This document shows positions 62,909-64,000 of a stretch of DNA of 64,000 bases, piece by piece. A model generated the notes under the pieces. The model was given only the letters and a program-made list of their open reading frames with translations, did no database searches and was not told the DNA's origin. Where the stretch lies: assembly GCA_014379405.1 (NCBI GenBank), contig JACMLU010000022.1, forward strand, positions 1-64,000, written 5' to 3'. The DNA comes from Flavobacterium sp. GTDB taxonomy: Bacteria; Bacteroidota; Bacteroidia; Flavobacteriales; Flavobacteriaceae. Within the stretch, counting starts at the first letter, position 1, and each line of letters opens with the position of its first letter. The position numbers were made by a program, and so were the translations under genes.

Positions 62909-63781
62909 TTATACCAAGACCGAACGATGTTCTTTTCGGTATTGCGAAGCACTTTTGCCCGTGAACTCCTGGAATGATTTATTGAAATAGCTAAAATTGT
63001 TGAAGCCGCTTTCGAAACATACTTCGGTAATGCTGATGGGTTTTTCCGCCAATAGTTTGGAAGCGTGTACCAAACGGTATTCGTTGACAAACTTGGTAAA
63101 CGTTTTTTGGGTTATTTTTTTGAAATAACGACAGAAAGAAGGAACCGTCATGCTGACCAATTCAGCTACTTCGTCCAGAGTGATTTGTTCCTGGAAATTA
63201 TCTTTCACATAATTGAAAATCGTGTTTATTTTGTCATTGTCCTGCATTTGCATTTGCATCGAAAATCCTTCGGCATTCAAAACTTTGAATTCGGTGGCCT
63301 CTTCCATTTCATTTAGAATAGAGAGCAAAGTGAGCAATCTTTCAAACGGCAACTGATTTTCCATCAGTTCTATTTTGTTTCCCAATCTTTTTTTGGTTGC
63401 ACCAATAAAGACCAAGCCTGCTTTCGCCCGATTGAAAAGATGGTTGATGTTTTTCATTTCTGCAATTCCAAAAAAGTCAGTGCCAAGGAAGTCTGGCGAC
63501 ATTTGTATTACCGTTTCTTTTTTGTTTCCGGTATTTTCATCGGTAAAACCGCAATGGGGCAGGTTGCTTCCTATAAGAATGACACAGCCACTGGTATAAT
63601 AAGAAATATGGCTTCCCACTTGGCGTTTGCCCGCACCACCGTTTACATATACCAATTCGATTTCGGGATGGTAATGCCAAAAGTGGGCTTTGTTGTTTGT
63701 ATTTCCGTCATATTGGGTAATAGTGAAGGAACTTCCAAAAGAAGGTTCTATAATTTTTAAGGTGGGCGAAATCTTTTTCAT
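62909..63781 (-). CDS. AraC family transcriptional regulator
   Basis: A 290-residue regulator with an N-terminal cupin-like sensing domain (about 20-140, WHYHPEIELVYVNGG and GNLPHCG-type strands) and a C-terminal AraC HTH domain (about 190-285). The HTH domain contains ITLDEVAELVSMTVPSFCRYF and the second HTH with CFESGFNNFSYFNKSF. Such proteins bind a small ligand, often a sugar, and activate nearby genes. The divergent gene starting at 63966 is the likely target, but its identity is cut off by the window. Confidence 0.93.
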   Translation of the reverse strand: MKKISPTLKIIEPSFGSSFTITQYDGNTNNKAHFWHYHPEIELVYVNGGAGKRQVGSHISYYTSGCVILIGSNLPHCGFTDENTGNKKETVIQMSPDFLGTDFFGIAEMKNINHLFNRAKAGLVFIGATKKRLGNKIELMENQLPFERLLTLLSILNEMEEATEFKVLNAEGFSMQMQMQDNDKINTIFNYVKDNFQEQITLDEVAELVSMTVPSFCRYFKKITQKTFTKFVNEYRLVHASKLLAEKPISITEVCFESGFNNFSYFNKSFQEFTGKSASQYRKEHRSVLV

Positions 63782-63805
63782 TGTAGGATGAATTTAGAAT
63801 CAACA

Positions 63806-63813
63806 CAAAATTA
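63806..63813 (-). promoter_or_regulatory. -7 box of the AraC gene
   Basis: The minus strand reads TAATTTTG, 25 nt before the ATG. A TTG lies 15 nt further upstream, closer than usual. Confidence 0.4.
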
Positions 63814-63900
63814 ACCCAAATTAACACGCAATTATCTTTTTTAACCTTTAACGTTTTCGTAAAAGGTAAAATAACATACATATAAGAAAACAGGGTACAG

Positions 63901-63929
63901 TTGTTCACTAAACTACCGCCATATCTTTG
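63901..63929 (+). promoter_or_regulatory. Bacteroidota promoter of the last gene
   Basis: TTG at 63901-63903, an 18-nt spacer and TATCTTTG at 63922-63929 fit the consensus well. The ATG at 63966 is 37 nt downstream. Confidence 0.6.
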
Positions 63930-63965
63930 TCTTAATAAACCATTATAAATTTAAAAACAACGATT

Positions 63966-64000
63966 ATGAAAAAAATTTCAAAATTTGGTTTAATGTTGGG
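63966..64000 (+). CDS. start of a further gene (partial)
   Basis: Only the first 11 codons are inside the window (MKKISKFGLML). The Lys-rich start followed by hydrophobic residues looks like the beginning of a signal peptide. It has its own promoter and diverges from the AraC regulator, which may control it. Nothing more can be said. Confidence 0.6.
   Translation, partial: MKKISKFGLML

Overview
The window is AT-rich chromosomal DNA from a member of the Bacteroidota, most likely a Flavobacterium or a close relative. The evidence is the set of type IX secretion (T9SS) sorting domains, a TonB-dependent receptor with an N-terminal carboxypeptidase-like domain, an atpD-atpC pair standing apart from other ATP synthase genes, a DUF4270 lipoprotein, and promoters of the Bacteroidota form TTG-N17-20-TAnnTTTG instead of -35/-10 boxes. 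No rRNA operon, prophage, insertion sequence or CRISPR array was seen.

Layout. 0-11 kb: serS, a TPR protein, a DUF4286 protein, a DUF4143 ATPase, an rsmA-mgtE-proC run, a hydroxyacid dehydrogenase and three small membrane proteins. 11-24 kb: a putative bifunctional ornithine-lipid synthase (OlsF type), exonuclease III, an OmpA lipoprotein, an aldo/keto reductase, a DUF4139 protein, a T9SS-exported sugar dehydrogenase, and a coupled esterase-like/radA/glycosyltransferase-51 operon. 24-30 kb: panC-panD diverging from a glycogen-synthase-like gene, a DUF4270 lipoprotein and glmS. 30-40 kb: a TonB receptor, atpD-atpC, the biotin genes bioF, bioD and bioA with a ketosynthase, and recX. 40-56 kb: two tandem giant T9SS proteins, bioB, ribF, an M43 metalloprotease, pth, rplY, prs and tRNA-Leu(CAA). 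56-64 kb is the most accessory part: a secreted protein, a HipBST-like three-gene toxin-antitoxin module, umuC-umuD, a FrnE-type DsbA protein, a secreted repeat protein behind a sigma-54-like promoter, an AraC regulator and the start of one more gene.

How the parts fit. Most genes are housekeeping: translation (serS, rsmA, pth, rplY, tRNA-Leu), cofactors (biotin, pantothenate, FAD), energy (atpDC), wall precursors (glmS, GT51) and repair (radA, recX, xth, umuCD). The clearest mobile-looking feature is the HipBST-like module at 57572-59014. It has three 16-bp operator-like palindromes 71-72 bp apart upstream. It lies between two 50-bp direct repeats (47/50 identical) made of the 3' end of umuD, next to a broken XRE regulator gene.

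Intergenic regions are rich in short palindromes. One family keeps its ends but changes its central hairpin (about 8.2, 35.0 and 54.25 kb). Another, of CACAGATT/CGGATT words, occupies gaps around rsmA and throughout the biotin locus.
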